DNA of 32,717 nucleotides. Source: Berkiella sp964606325 (GTDB lineage: Bacteria > Pseudomonadota > Gammaproteobacteria > Berkiellales > Berkiellaceae). Location: contig CAZSGE010000028.1 of assembly GCA_964606325.1 (NCBI GenBank), positions 1-32,717 of the forward strand, written 5' to 3'. A model generated the notes under the pieces. The model worked only from the letters and a program-made list of their open reading frames with translations. It did no database searches and was not told the DNA's origin. This document shows positions 32,574-32,717 of the stretch, in pieces. The translations under genes and the position numbers were made by a program. How positions within the stretch are numbered: position 1 is the first letter of the stretch; the number at the start of each line of letters is the position of its first letter.

Positions 32574-32717
32574 TTTTTGTTTGGAAACAATGCTTTTTCG
32601 TGCAGTTTCAAGTTCAGTTAATTTATTTTGATAATTTTGTTCCTGTTTTTTTAATTGCGCTAAAAATTGCTCATGAGAAAATACACCAGAACCATCTATT
32701 GTTGCTTATAATAACTT

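Noticed and set aside
1..32717. CRISPR array or tRNA/rRNA genes
   Set aside because: No regularly spaced repeats of CRISPR size and no tRNA- or rRNA-like conserved sequence noticed on either strand.

Overview
The window is AT-rich bacterial DNA and looks like an accessory or effector island from an intracellular gammaproteobacterium. The gene content fits the Legionellales (Legionella, Coxiella, Berkiella-like). This is inferred from protein content only: an ankyrin plus ADP-ribosyltransferase-like protein, an F-box plus leucine-rich-repeat protein, many long coiled-coil or repeat proteins without recognisable bacterial housekeeping domains, an Rpn/YhgA-type nuclease, and several proteins ending in nuclear-localisation-like basic tails. 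I saw no rRNA, tRNA, CRISPR array, complete insertion sequence, secretion apparatus or core metabolic gene.

Layout. 0-1.2 kb: a zinc-ribbon protein and a small ORF, minus strand. 1.5-4.8 kb: a plus-strand pair, an unknown protein and an 849-aa ankyrin protein with two ADP-ribosyltransferase-like domains. 4.8-8.9 kb: three adjacent minus-strand genes that share one helical repeat (about 11, 2 and 1 units). 9.0-11.6 kb: a TPR-like protein and an F-box/LRR protein. 11.7-12.3 kb: two tiny ORFs ending in the same peptide, NVQLFAGYS. 12.4-14.7 kb: a 746-aa unknown protein with a coiled coil and basic tail. 14.8-16.8 kb: a double-glycine-leader peptide, a third FAGYS micropeptide, and a class A beta-lactamase homologue whose catalytic serine position is cysteine. 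16.9-18.7 kb: a membrane protein and a coiled-coil protein. 19.1-20.1 kb: the Rpn nuclease. 20.1-20.8 kb: a decayed duplicate of the first double-glycine peptide, then a second such peptide. 21.2-30.8 kb: minus-strand genes for a small secreted protein, a coiled-coil protein with a possible cysteine-protease core, a double GNAT acetyltransferase and several unknowns. 31.3-32.7 kb: a degenerate Ras-like protein, a 44-aa membrane peptide and a gene with a broken or displaced 5' end.

Organisation. Most genes are on the minus strand, each with its own ribosome binding site. Many end inside or beside a short palindrome, AGGGGTCAGACCCCT or a variant, which looks like a dispersed gene-boundary element. 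The likely common theme is modification of a eukaryotic host cell (ubiquitin adaptor, ADP-ribosylation, acetylation, small-GTPase mimicry, possibly nuclear targeting) alongside a set of very small peptides. No secretion signal could be proven from sequence alone, so every effector assignment is inference.
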